Shown here piece after piece: positions 30,469 through 40,265 of a stretch of DNA of 64,000 bases; position 1 is the stretch's first letter; each line of letters opens with the position of its first letter. The notes below the pieces were generated by a model, which did not search any database, was not told the origin of the DNA, and saw only the letters and a program-made list of their open reading frames with translations. The translations under genes and the position numbers were made by a program. The DNA is from Bedellia somnulentella (taxonomy: Eukaryota; Arthropoda; Insecta; Lepidoptera; Bedelliidae), in assembly GCA_963576735.1 (NCBI GenBank), contig OY755190.1, positions 8,425,695 to 8,489,694 of the forward strand. The letters are read 5' to 3'.

Positions 30469-30545
30469 GTTGGAAATTTTGACTTTTTAGAGATAGTCTA
30501 ACTCGTGTAGATTTATTATATATAAATTTATCTATATATATATAT

Positions 30546-30900
30546 ATGTGTATAGAAATAAAGGAATTAGATACTGGTGATTATATATATATAAGGCTGT
30601 AGTTTACTGAAATAGACTATTTTACATATGTAGATACGGGATTATAGATTGAACCTAAATAAATGCGTACTTGCAATTAAATATGGAATGGGGGATTAGG
30701 GACGGGTGGGGAAATCCCTCCGCAATTAGCTACTTTCGCCACAGGGTTTGTTGGTATTAAGCGGTCCTGTTAATGGCTCGGTATTACCAGGGTGCACGAC
30801 GTGGACGCTTGCGGTAGAGCATTTGGTGGGTGCGCTGGATAGCTCTTCCACTTACTGAGCATACACTGGACCGAAATCCCCCACCTTGCAACCCTAAAAA
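30546..30900 (-). promoter_or_regulatory. Detached 5' leader of the R4-like LINE
   Basis: Sequence between the LOA-like 5' end and the 30901 TSD. It belongs to neither the foldback element nor the LOA-like LINE, and it ends exactly at the TSD, so it must be the R4 5' untranslated region. A GC-richer block (30680-30890) would hold any internal promoter. The assignment is inference from position. Confidence 0.65.
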
Positions 30901-31080
30901 CCGCCAGTTCGAAAGACGTTGGCGCGAATCACGTTTCACCGAAAATCTTCGCAGTGGTTTATCAGTTTGAGAAGCAGATTATAATTAATGTCTTAATCTT
31001 ATTAATATTAAACATATTTTCTTTGAAGGTACTTTGATTTTTTAGTTATTGATGTTATTTGCATCCACCCTCATTAAAAT

Positions 31081-31420
31081 AATGTAGAACAAAACATATT
31101 GGTGCATATAACTTAGCGCAATAGCTATAGGTCCTAATACTCATCTTTACTGATTTTTTATATAATTTAGTTTTATGTTTTTTTTGTTTATGTTTTGTCA
31201 AAACAATGTTCTTATATAGGATTTTTTTTGTTGAAATTTTTGTTACCATGTTGTAAGATGATGGCAGGAGTTTACCTATTTTCTACATGAACTTAGTATT
31301 TTTCATTTAATGTTTTCGAACATATATAGTTTTATATTGATTTTTTTACGCTAGTAGTTAATAGTTAGAGTTTCATTTAATTCTGTACCAAAAATTAAGT
31401 TTTAGCAAAAAAAGATGCTG
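31081..31420. other. Interior of the foldback element, AT-rich
   Basis: Noncoding, T-rich sequence between the arms. The frame at 31055-31249 (minus) is low-complexity Lys/Thr and I do not support it as a gene. Confidence 0.4.
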
Positions 31421-31655
31421 TTTAGTATCGGTTTAGAATAGCACTACCCCATTTCTTTCCGTGGGTGTACGTAAGAGGCAACTAAGGGCATTGGGGTTTT
31501 AAAGGCTTTTTGGGCGATGCGGTAGAAGACCCATCACCAACAACCTATATTTTACTATCTTTTCCCCAAATAACTTTCAAAAATTTGCTGAGGAATTACT
31601 AATTCTCTCTCTCTGGCTACCCATTTTAGTGATTTATAGCCATGAGTATAAGTAT
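31421..31655 (+). repeat. SINE family A inside the foldback element
   Basis: GTTTAGTATCGGTTTAGAATAG to TTATAGCCATGAGTATAAG, with a short ATGTATG tail. Confidence 0.85.
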
Positions 31656-32095
31656 GTATGATTTCTAATTTTGTGGCTCTGGCTACTTTTTTGGGTCTTG
31701 TATTTATTTATTTATTTATTTTGGACAAACAACAGACACAGACTAAATACATTATTTGTAGGTATGTTTAAGTAGGTAGCTAGGTGATTTTCAATAAGCG
31801 TAGATATTTTACTGAGGGTGGATGCAAATAACATCAATAATTAAAAAATCAAAGTACCTTCAAAGAAAATATGTGTAATATTAATAAGATTAAGACATTA
31901 ATTATAATCTGCATCTCAAACTGATAAACCACTGCGAAAGATTTTCGGTGAAACGTGATTCGCGCCAACGTATTTCGAGCTGGCGGCTTTCGAATTCACG
32001 TACTTTCGAGCTGGCGTACCACTCAAATATTTTTTTCGAGCTCGCGTGCGTCGAGCTCGCGACATTCGGTGAAACGTATGACTCCCGTAAATAAG

Positions 32096-32745
32096 TACTT
32101 CGCTATAGCTATTCTAAGACAAATATCGTTACGCGGCTTTCTAAAACTAACACCAGTGCGAAATAATAATTATTACATATTATTTATCTAAACGTACATA
32201 ATTTCATATGTGGCGACCGCTAGACAGCGAACTCAGTCGCACACTAGCAGCGTCATGAAAAATCGTACATCGCGGTATCGAAATGTTTCTCTAGCTAAAC
32301 ACCACAGTGGTGACAGCAAAGATATACTGGCCAGTACACCCTGCTGTGTACCAACTTAGAATTTGTATTTATCTTTAGCTAGAGAAACATTTCGATACCG
32401 CGATTTACGATTTTTTATGACGCTGCTAGTGTGCGAGTGAGTTCGCCGTCTAGCGGTCGCCACACATACTTTCGATGTATGTGCCTGCTTCTTCTACCAC
32501 ATAAATGCTATACTATATATACACCGAAAGAAAATAAGTTAGTTTATTTATATTGCTATAGCTATACTGAGACATATAGCGTCACACGACTTTCTAAAAC
32601 TAACACTAGTCCCAAATAATAATTATTTTAGTCAAAGAGGTACAAATTATTTATTCAATCGTACATATTTCATACTTTTGATGTATGTGCCTGCTGCCCC
32701 CCTACCATATAACTACTGTACTATGATATACCGAAATAAAATAGA
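32096..32745. repeat. Tandem pair of ~193-bp units, one holding a MITE
   Basis: Shared anchors: GCTATAGCTAT, CTTTCTAAAACTAACAC (32137 and 32590), AAATAATAATTATT and GATGTATGTGCCTGCT. Unit 1 contains the MITE at 32209-32464. Unit 2 (from about 32553) keeps the uninterrupted site ATTTCATACTTTTGATG. Confidence 0.75.
32209..32464. mobile_element. MITE with ~92-bp inverted repeats and a CATA TSD
   Basis: Ends TGTGGCGACCGCTAGACAGC and its inverse. The arms pair for about 92 bases, with AATGTTTCTCTAGCTAAA at their inner end. CATA flanks both sides (32205-32208, 32465-32468), and the neighbouring tandem unit shows the empty site with one CATA. I do not recognise the superfamily. Confidence 0.85.
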
Positions 32746-32790
32746 AAGAAAGAAAATAAATTCGTTTATTGATACCCTAGATGACGACGC

Positions 32791-32900
32791 CGTCCGTGGC
32801 TGAGTGGTTAGGTGACAAGCTTCTGGGTCCGGAGGTCACGGGTTCAAAACTCGCTGAGGGCAACATGTTTGTAAAGAGCATAAATGGTATTTCTCAGTGT
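32791..32900 (+). repeat. SINE family D, tRNA-like head
   Basis: GTCCGTGGCTGAGTGGTTAGG (A-box region) and GGTCACGGGTTCAAAACTCG (B-box region), then a short AT-rich body. A second copy is at 48995-49078 on the minus strand. The type-II-like long variable arm (CTTCTGGGTCCGGAGG) suggests a Ser/Leu-type tRNA ancestor, which is inference. Confidence 0.65.
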
Positions 32901-32935
32901 TGGGTGTTATGTAAATGTGTAGTCTATATACAACA

Positions 32936-33255
32936 GACATGATAGCCCAATGGGTAGAACGACCGTCTATCAATTCAGACAGGCGTGAGTTCAAATCCCG
33001 GGTCGGGCCTACATCAATTTGTCTTTAAAGTCATATATGTGGTTAATTTATCATGGTTTTTATCAGTGAGGAAAAACATCGTGAGAAAACCCACATGACT
33101 AAGTTGTACTTATACCCTACCCCTATTACGTGAGTACACTGTCCAAGCAAAACGTGGGTACTCTGAATACCTGGTGACCATTTCACGTGATGTTCAGAAG
33201 TATTAGTACATCTGCCAAACCCTTCGAGGACATACAGCGTGAACGCTTGAGTATT
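32936..33255 (+). repeat. SINE family B
   Basis: GATAGCCCAATGGGTAGAAC, GAGTTCAAATCCCGGGTCGG, then the body and a diverged 3' end (CTTCGAGGACATACAGCG). Confidence 0.85.
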
Positions 33256-34069
33256 GTTTATACGAAAAATATAGTTGAGTTAGTATACCATACTACAAGT
33301 CATTTAGTTTTATTTACTATAGGCTAACTAGATCGCTGTCATATTTGCTAATGTTTTTATTATTTAGATGAAGATTTAGTATATCCATGCCAGCATCAAT
33401 AATACTTAGTGAAAGAAACATTGCGTGTCAGAGTTTCCATTTAAATCCAGAGTTATGCATTTACCAAAGTCTCTCTTCTTATGTTTTTACTATGGTTTAA
33501 TCAGGGTTTGAACGATGAGAGAAAACATTGTAAGGAAATCCGCGTGCCCTTTTAAAACAGTGTATTCTTGCAAAACAGCAAAGTGTGCGGACACGCGATA
33601 TCATAAATGACACGGGGTCATAAATTACGGCCTAGACGATAGATCCGAGTAAACCTAGGACATAGGAAGCAGAGTGAGGTCGAACAGACAACTGGTATTA
33701 AAGTGCAGTGTAATTACGCGACCGCAGTGTATACACAATACCCGCTGCTGGTGGAACAGTTGCGTGTCTAGTGAGGACCGGATTCAGATGGATATTAACA
33801 CATTCTTGTTACCGTGTACCTTCTTTGTTAAAGTATTCTACTTTTGTCTAAAGTTATATACGTACAGCGGTATTTCACGAGAATTAGTATATCTAAAAAT
33901 GACTGTTAAAAAAACCCTTCATTGAATCGATTGCATATTTAAAACGCAAAGATTAAAAAAACCCGCCATTTTGCCAAAGATTGATTATTAACTTTGATGA
34001 AAGAATCGACTTCTCTCAGTCGTAGTGAAAAATTGCCAGATATAATTTTTCGTTAATTAACATAAACAT
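33256..34069. other. Mostly featureless, with a degraded SINE B piece
   Basis: At 33505-33590, GATGAGAGAAAACATTGTAAGG and CAGTGTATTCTTGCAAAAC are relics of the family B body. The frame at 33674-33925 has no recognisable motif. Confidence 0.45.
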
Positions 34070-34440
34070 AACATAACATAAACGTTCACGCCGTTTTATC
34101 CCCGAAGGGGTTGGCAGAGGTACCAATACTCCTGAACTCACATGGCAAGCGCCATCTAGTTTCCAGAGAAGGTACCCACGTTTTGCTTAGACAGTGTACT
34201 CACGTGATAGGGGGCAGGCCTATCGCCGTTTTTGTACGAATACACTGTCACATGACTAAGTACAACTCAGCCATGTGGGTTTCCTCACGATTTTTTCCCT
34301 CACCGTTAGCAACCATGATAAATTAACCACACATATGACTTTAGAAAAGACAAATTGGTGTAGGCCCGTCCCAGGATTGGAACTCACGCCCTTCTGTTTT
34401 TCGGGCGGGTGTTCTTACCCACTGGACTATCATGTCGCTT
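34070..34440 (-). repeat. SINE family B, minus strand, full length
   Basis: 3' end first (CATAACATAAACGTTCACGCC, CCCCGAAGGGGTTGGCAGAGG). It ends with the tRNA-like head on the minus strand (box A near 34425, box B near 34380). Confidence 0.85.
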
Positions 34441-34534
34441 TCGTTAATTACTGTTGAACTTTCTTCACTTTCACGTAAATTCTTTGTTTTAATTTATTAA
34501 AACAAAACGTTCTTGTTGAGAAACCCTTTACTTA

Positions 34535-35760
34535 AAATAAAGTCTAAACAAAAGTGAATACGTTCCATATCCTTGTCATCGTACGTATCACGTAAATCGC
34601 GGCGCGTCATCGCCAGCTTCTCGGAAAGTACGCGATGTTAAGCGACATTGCGTTGAAATATAAACTGTCTAATTGCATTACATGTTACATTCTAGTTCTA
34701 TACAGCTCTTTTGCGGATACGAATAAGGTGCATATAATACACGCACACAGGCCATTCGTTTTGTCTTCCTCGGACGCCTGCCTTTTTAAGCAAATTCATT
34801 CATTGATTTTACTTAACTACTTCAAAGTACTACAAAGAAAAGTCCAAATATAAGTGAATACGTCCCCTACAATGTCATCGTCTCCCTATCACGAAATCAC
34901 GGCGCGTCATTCCGCGCTTCGACGCGGTGCACGTCATCGCCCGCAGTGCGCGGCATGCGCGATGTTAAGCGACATTGCGCTGAAATACGATCTGCCTAAT
35001 TGTATTACACTTGAAATTCCCAGTATATGCAACTCTTTGTTAGTGTCAAGCCATTTGTTCTCATTAGTCTACGACGAAACTATCGATTCATACCTCACGA
35101 GTTCGCTCTACACTCAGCAATCTTTTTATACAAGCCCAAATTCTTCACTTTTAAATGTTGGCCGTCTTAATAAATTCATTCATTTATTTTACTTAAGTAC
35201 TTAAAATAAATGACTATCCCATCTAATTACTAATAATTAAACATACATACATATACTCACGGCTATAAATTCCCTAAAAGGGGTAGCCAGAGCTAAGGAA
35301 TCAGAAATTCCTCAGCCACTTTGGGAAGTTGCGTGGGGAAAATATGGTAAAATAAAGGTTGTTGGTGATGGGTCTCCAAACGCATTGCCAACAAATCCCT
35401 TAAAAGCCCAAAATACCGTTAGTCGACTCTTACGTACACCCACCGGAAGAAATGGGGTAGTGCTATTCTATGCCGACACTACACAGCTAAACTCCAAATA
35501 CAAATGAATACGTCCCCTGTATTGTCATCGCCGCCCTATCACGTAAATCACGGCGCGTCATTCCACGCTGCGCCACGGCGCGCGTCATCGCCCGCTGTAC
35601 GCGACGTAAGCGATGTTAAGCGACATTGCGCTGAAATACATACTGTCTAATTGCATTACACTTGTCATTCTTGTTCTATATAGCTCCTTGTTTGCGGATA
35701 GAAGTAATGTTTCACTGCTCTTTTTTGCAATTATTTTAAGATCTTTCATTGTTTAATAAA
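34535..35760 (+). repeat. Three diverged tandem copies of a GCG-rich unit
   Basis: Units at about 34535-34835, 34838-35210 and 35489-35745. Each reads AAGTCTAAACAAAAGTGAATACGT-like, then TCACGTAAATC.CGGCGCGTCA, then GCGATGTTAAGCGACATTGCG and TGTCTAATTGCATTACA. A family A SINE (35243-35489) sits before the third copy. The nature is unknown; possibly an old satellite or the end of an unrecognised element. Confidence 0.75.
35243..35489 (-). repeat. SINE family A, minus strand
   Basis: CATACATACATATACTCACGG to GCCGACACTACACAGC, inserted between units 2 and 3 of the GCG-rich tandem repeat. Confidence 0.9.
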
Positions 35761-35879
35761 AGTTAATAAGGCTTGTCATCGGCTTGACTTACTGTTAGCA
35801 CCAAACCTCGTTATCAATAACAACTTTGATACTGCGTTAATAAAATAAAAATGTACTGTTCGATTGTTTAAAGCGTAGC

Positions 35880-36062
35880 TATGTAGTTTTGGCTTATAAA
35901 ATAGCACCAACCATTTTCTGCCTGTGGATGTCGTATGATGTGAATTAGAGTTTTGGGAATTTTAAGTGATTGTGTGACCATGAGGTTAAAAACCTATCAC
36001 GAACCTCATCCTTTATTTTACCATGTTTTACTCATTCAACTTCTAAAATTGGCTGAACAGTA
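35880..36062 (+). repeat. SINE family A, old and diverged
   Basis: ATGTAGTTTTGGCTTATAAAA, CACGAACCTCATCCTTTATT and TCAACTTCTAAAATTGGCTG still align; the 3' end is missing. Confidence 0.6.
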
Positions 36063-36835
36063 CAATAATAATAACAACCAAAATAACTAAATAATAGTTC
36101 TTGTGCCGACCAAAGTGGCGCTGCCGTAAGAATATAAGGAGAGTGTGCTATTGAATTAGCAGCACAAGACAGGATGAAGTGAGTCGATAAAATATAGAAA
36201 AGTGTCAAATATATTTAGGATTCTGTGTGGAGTATTATAAAAAAAATATTTAATTATTTTACAAAAAAGAAACAATTTGCGTAGTAACTTCTTTATTAAG
36301 TAACGTATCAATTGTGACAAGCACGCATTGAACTTGTACAGCGGAAGCCTTTTCTCATTTGCTTTTTTTTCTATATCTCACCATTTTACGGTCTTTAAAA
36401 GTAGAGGTTTTTCCATTCCATTCCATTTGGTTCCATTTACTTTAGTATTAGGTTTGTCACAGAACTCCTCCTAAACAGTTGATCCGATCACAGCCAAATT
36501 TTGCACGATGGTTCAAGACATCAAGGACAAGGTTTAAACGAAGAGAAAATTCAGATAGATGTTACCATTGAGGAATAATCACCCTTGAAAGTTTCCCATA
36601 CATAGGAAGCTAACAATCCCTACCTGGCCTAACAGCCTAAGCAAATTAGCTCTACAAACGTCGATCAGACCAAATAATTAATATGGTTTTGTAAGTTAGT
36701 GCAGTTGTTCCTTAAGGTGTCCAGATGAATATACTAAAAGTCCCCAAGGGAGGGACTTGAGCCGGCGGTGGGGGAGGGGGGAAAGAACAAATTTTTAAGT
36801 ATTTGCTTTTTACTCCAAAACTATTTATAATAAGC
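36063..36835. other. Unassigned sequence with a Helitron-like fragment
   Basis: At 36455-36600, CACAGAACTCCTCCTAAACAG, GATCCGATCACAGCCAAATT and the following text match the style of internal Helitron fragments of insects, but no ends are visible. A G-run (GGCGGTGGGGGAGGGGGGAA, 36761-36780) stands alone. Confidence 0.4.
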
Positions 36836-37077
36836 TGAGTAGTGTCGGCTTAGAATAGCACTACCCGATTTCTTCCGGTGGGTGTACGTATAAGGCGACT
36901 AACGGTATTGGGGCTTTTAAGGGATTTTTGGGCGATGCGGTTGGAGACCCATCACCAACAACCTTTATTTTACCATCTTTTCCCCACTTAACTTTCCAAA
37001 AGAGGCTGAGGAATTTCTAACTCCTTAGCTCTGGCTACCCCATCTAGGGATTCATAGTGAGTATATGTACGTATGTA
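36836..37077 (+). repeat. SINE family A, near consensus
   Basis: TGAGTAGTGTCGGCTTAGAA to GGGATTCATAGTGAGTATATG; it ends 28 bases before the Helitron. Confidence 0.9.
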
Positions 37078-37587
37078 TTTATAATATTATTTTGGTGACT
37101 TCTATCTATACTATAATAAGACTGTAACGAGGTCAAAACTGTACATTGAAGAAAAAAAAAATAAAAATCGGTGGAATATGTTTTATTTTCGATACTGAAG
37201 CCAAATTTGCTATTTTTGAAAAAAATGTCTATCTGTCTGTCTGTCTGTCTGTATGTCCGTTCATCACGTTAATTCTACCGGACCGATCTTGATCAAATTT
37301 GGCATGAATGTAGGTTATACACCTGGCCAACATATAGGATATAATTTATCCCGGATTTCGCAAGGGTTCCCACAGGAGCATAAAAAAACATAACTTTTAT
37401 ATGGTTCCACATATTTACACGATTAATTTTTTCATCGACCGACTTTATCGGACTCTTCATTAATAGTCTTTATGGAAAAAATAAGGGTTTTATCCATTTT
37501 CATCAAAATAATTGTCCATTTAATTATTTATCAATAGTATGACTACTAGATATATAGGATATCACAAATTTGAGACTCACACAAATG

Positions 37588-37665
37588 TCTGCGTGGCGTA
37601 GCGGTATACCTTTTGGTAAACACTAAGTACGAAAGACCCAGGTTCAAATCCCGGGTGGTCAAAGC
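37588..37665 (+). repeat. tRNA-like segment 1 inside the Helitron
   Basis: GCGTGGCGTAGCGGTATACC and CCAGGTTCAAATCCCGGGTGG. The second unit repeats it at 38455-38528 with GGTTCGAATCCCGGGTG. Confidence 0.6.
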
Positions 37666-38139
37666 CTTTTTGCGCATTTTTTTTGCTTTTGTGTTAGGTT
37701 AGAATAATGCACTAATCCTTCTTTTTAACATTCAACTAAGTGAATATGTATGAATAAAGATTATTGAAAGCATATTGTATGAATTTTGCGTATTCATTTG
37801 GTAGGTTTGAGAATATGTTTATAACTTTTGTTTATTTAACTATTTTTAACTAATATTCTCATAGATATATTATACTTTACTTACGCATAAATTAATATTC
37901 TGTTTAAGCCTCAGAATGCATAGTTTGCAAATAATAGTAAATATCTCAATTTTAATTCAGTACCGCCATCTATTGGCCGATGATTGCAATCACTCTCACA
38001 TCACCAACTTATTGCTCCCCATATTTACACGATTAATTTTTTCATCGACCGACTTTATCAGACTCTTCATTGATAGTGTTTTTGAAAAAAATAAGGTTTT
38101 TATCCATTTTCATCAAATAAATGTCCATTTAATGAATTG

Positions 38140-38393
38140 CTGTGTAGTGTCGGCTTAGAATAACACTACCCCATTTCTTCCGGTGGGTGTACGTAAGAGG
38201 CGACTAACGGTATTGGGGCTTTTAAGGGATTTTTGGGCGATGTGGTTGGAGACCCATCACCAACAACCTTTATTTCACTATCTTTTCCCGACGCAACTTC
38301 CAAAAGTGGCTGAGGAACTTCAAGTTCCTTAGCTCTGGCTACCCCATCTAGGGATTTATAGCCGTGAGTATGTATGTATGTATTTAATTGTTT
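38140..38393 (+). repeat. SINE family A in the Helitron duplication
   Basis: GTGTAGTGTCGGCTTAGAATA to GCCGTGAGTATGTATGTATG. Only the second unit has it, so it postdates the duplication. Confidence 0.9.
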
Positions 38394-39162
38394 GTCAATA
38401 GTATGGCTACTAGATATATACCATATCACAAATTTGACATCATTACTAATGTTTTTGTGGCGTAGCTGTATACCGATTGGTTAAAACTAAACTAACGGAT
38501 GACCCAGGTTCGAATCCCGGGTGATTAAAGTCTTTTTGAGACTTTTTTGCTTTTGTGTTAGGTTAGAATAATAGGATGCACTAATCCTTCTTTTTCACAT
38601 TCAACAATGCTAATATGAATGAATAAAAATAATTGAAAGTATATTGTATGAATTTTGCGTATTCATTTGGTAGGTTTGAGAATATGTTTATAGCTTTTGT
38701 TTTTTTAACTATTTTTAACTAATATTCTCATAGATATATTATGTTTTACTTACGCATAAATTAATATTCTGTTTAAGCCTCAGAGTGCATAGTTTGTAAA
38801 TAATAGTAAATATCTCAATGTTAATTCAGTAACGCCATCTGTTGACCGATGATTGCAATCTCTCACACATCACCAACAGTCAGTGTAGGGGACAGCACCG
38901 GGTCGCCAAACTGCTATCCATACTTACTCAAGATATTTTCATTTTTGAACATAGAAACTTGGTTACAAAATGGTTTGTTTCATGTTTCTTATGAACAATT
39001 AAAAAGGTTTTTTGGAACTCATCCCCTAAGAGATTGAAATATATTATACAGATTTTTGATCTATAAATACAATGTATCTAGAAATTTGAATCTTGATGCG
39101 ATTGACTGATATAACAACTACAAAAAGGAATGTATGAAATTCATCTATCAATCAATCATGAG

Positions 39163-39300
39163 AATATACTAACGGCTATAAATCCCAAAAAGAGCCACAG
39201 CTTCAGAGATAGTAATTCTCTATCCACTTTTGGAAGTTGAATGGGGAAATGGTAGTGAAATGTGTCTCCAACTGCATCGCCTAATAATCACTTAAAAAAT
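39163..39300 (-). repeat. Ancestral SINE A segment of the Helitron
   Basis: Counterpart of 17416-17565; AATATACTAACGGCTATAAATC through TCCAACTGCATCGCC. Confidence 0.8.
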
Positions 39301-39559
39301 CTTTATCTTCTTCATCCTCAATGTTCTTTATATCTATTACAACGCCCGCGGGATTGTAAATATAAAAAAACAGAAATTAAGATAGTGTTTTGGCATTTTG
39401 GATGTAAACCGGATGCAAAAAATGTAGTCCACACGGACGTCGTCGCGGGCAAAAAGCTAGTCTACAATAATTTATCTAGACTAAATGCTCTACAAATTAT
39501 ATATTTACATTTTTGCTGTACGATCAATAGTCAATAGTTTAGGAGATGCAATGATTCGT

Positions 39560-40265
39560 GGTATGACGACGGGGTGACGAAGGTACATCGGACTCTTACC
39601 GACTTAAACCTCACGTTGGCCATCTTCGGTGCTTTGATGCGGGATTGGTGGGAACGCCCGTGGCAGTCTACCTCCAATACCGCGCACCACGCCCCTCGGC
39701 GTCCATCTCGGGGGACTTGAAGTCCCCCACTCCCCTTGTGTTTCCTCAGCACCGCAGACGTTTGGGCCACAAGTTCCAAACGCCCGCCCCCTCCAGGTTC
39801 TCCTTGCGGAGTAGCAGACTGCAACCCGCCGGTCGCAGCCCACCACCTCACGGATTTTTAACGAGGTTTTTGTCCTCGGATTTTTGAGGAAGGTTTACTC
39901 CTTTTCCGATTTTTTATAGAGGTTTACTCCTCGCAGTCTAGCCTACACCACGGCAAGACCCTCGGCCCTGGAAGTGCAATACTGCCAGGGTTACGAGTTC
40001 CCATTTTGCTCCCGTTCCCTCTCTACACCTCGGAAGGAAACGGGAGCAGCCCACCCTTTGATTTTTAACGAGGTTTTCTCCTCCGATTTTTTAAAGAGGT
40101 TGACTCTTCGCGACCCGCCGGTGAAGGCAAAGCCCTCGGTCCCAGCAACAGCGAACTGTCACTGGGGTTCCGATCTGCGTCGCATCCCCTGTCCTCTCTC
40201 CTAACGAGAGGGATACTGGGAGCGTCGACACCTCTATAGGTATAGCTAGTTCAGCAGAAACTCCA
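39560..40265. other. GC-rich block with internal ~30-bp imperfect repeats
   Basis: GATTTTTAACGAGGTTTT, GATTTTTTATAGAGGTTTACTC and GATTTTTTAAAGAGGTTGACTC-like motifs recur between 39850 and 40110. GC-rich text lies on both sides (GGCGTCCATCTCGGGGGACT; AAGCCCTCGGTCCCAGCAAC). Frames on both strands lack motifs. A LINE untranslated region is possible, but I cannot assign it. Confidence 0.5.

Larger units (their letters stand above)
23775..30545 (-). mobile_element. LOA-like two-ORF LINE inserted in the R4-like element
   Basis: Minus-strand element. The short AT-rich 5' leader begins near 30545, ORF1 is 30468-28837, ORF2 starts at 28850, and the 3' end is GCGGTTAGCGCCCAACAATA followed by AAT repeats at about 23775. 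A TATATA run on both sides hides the exact TSD. Both ORFs are open, so this looks like a young copy, except that a CR1-like LINE (about 23875-25226) has landed at the end of ORF2. It lies about 20 bases from the R4 ATG, between it and the R4 leader. Confidence 0.82.
20292..30900 (-). mobile_element. R4/Dong-like LINE, full length but split
   Basis: A 9-bp TSD, CCGCCAGTT (20283-20291 and 30901-30909), brackets it in the arm of the foldback element; the other arm gives the empty site. On the minus strand it starts at 30900 with TTTTTAGGGTTGCAAGGTGG, runs as a 5' untranslated region to about 30550, is broken by the 6.7-kb LOA-like LINE, and resumes at about 23775. Its ORF is 23755-20408. The 3' end is TTCCGAAATAATAATAATAA, a TAA-repeat tail as known for Dong/R4 elements. 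Net length is about 3.9 kb. The insertion separates its promoter region from its ORF. Confidence 0.85.
20184..32086. mobile_element. Mutator- or foldback-like element with long inverted repeats
   Basis: The 9-bp TSD GTAAATAAG lies at 20175-20183 and 32087-32095. Both ends begin GGGAGTCATACGTTTCACCG. The left arm is 20184-20291 continued at 30901-31080. The right arm is the reverse complement of about 31800-32086. Each arm is roughly 290 bp. Without its 10.6-kb insertion the element is about 1.3 kb. The arms are dense in AGCTCGAA/GAGCTCG palindromic motifs, plausible transposase sites. Long arms with a 9-bp TSD fit Mutator-like elements; Drosophila FB elements also have 9-bp TSDs and long arms. 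No transposase remains. A family fragment is at 46270-46400. Confidence 0.82.
37105..39460 (+). mobile_element. Helitron, non-autonomous, with internal duplication
   Basis: Starts TCTATACTATAATAAGACTG after a host A and ends GGGCAAAAAGCTAG before a host T. A GTCC-ACAC-GGAC hairpin precedes the CTAG by about 20 bases. Internal order: a GTCT microsatellite (37228-37252), GATCTTGATCAAATTTGGCA, tRNA-like segments, and a truncated family A SINE near the 3' end. It is longer than its sister (14734-18750) because about 612 bp (37409-38021) is repeated in tandem at 38022 on, and a family A SINE (38140-38393) sits in the second unit. It has no coding capacity. Confidence 0.85.

Noticed and set aside
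33674..33925. An 83-residue frame with several Cys.
   Set aside because: No recognisable family, splice sites or repeats; left as unassigned.
39531..39851. Frames on both strands over the GC-rich block.
   Set aside because: High GC removes stops by chance; neither strand shows a motif.
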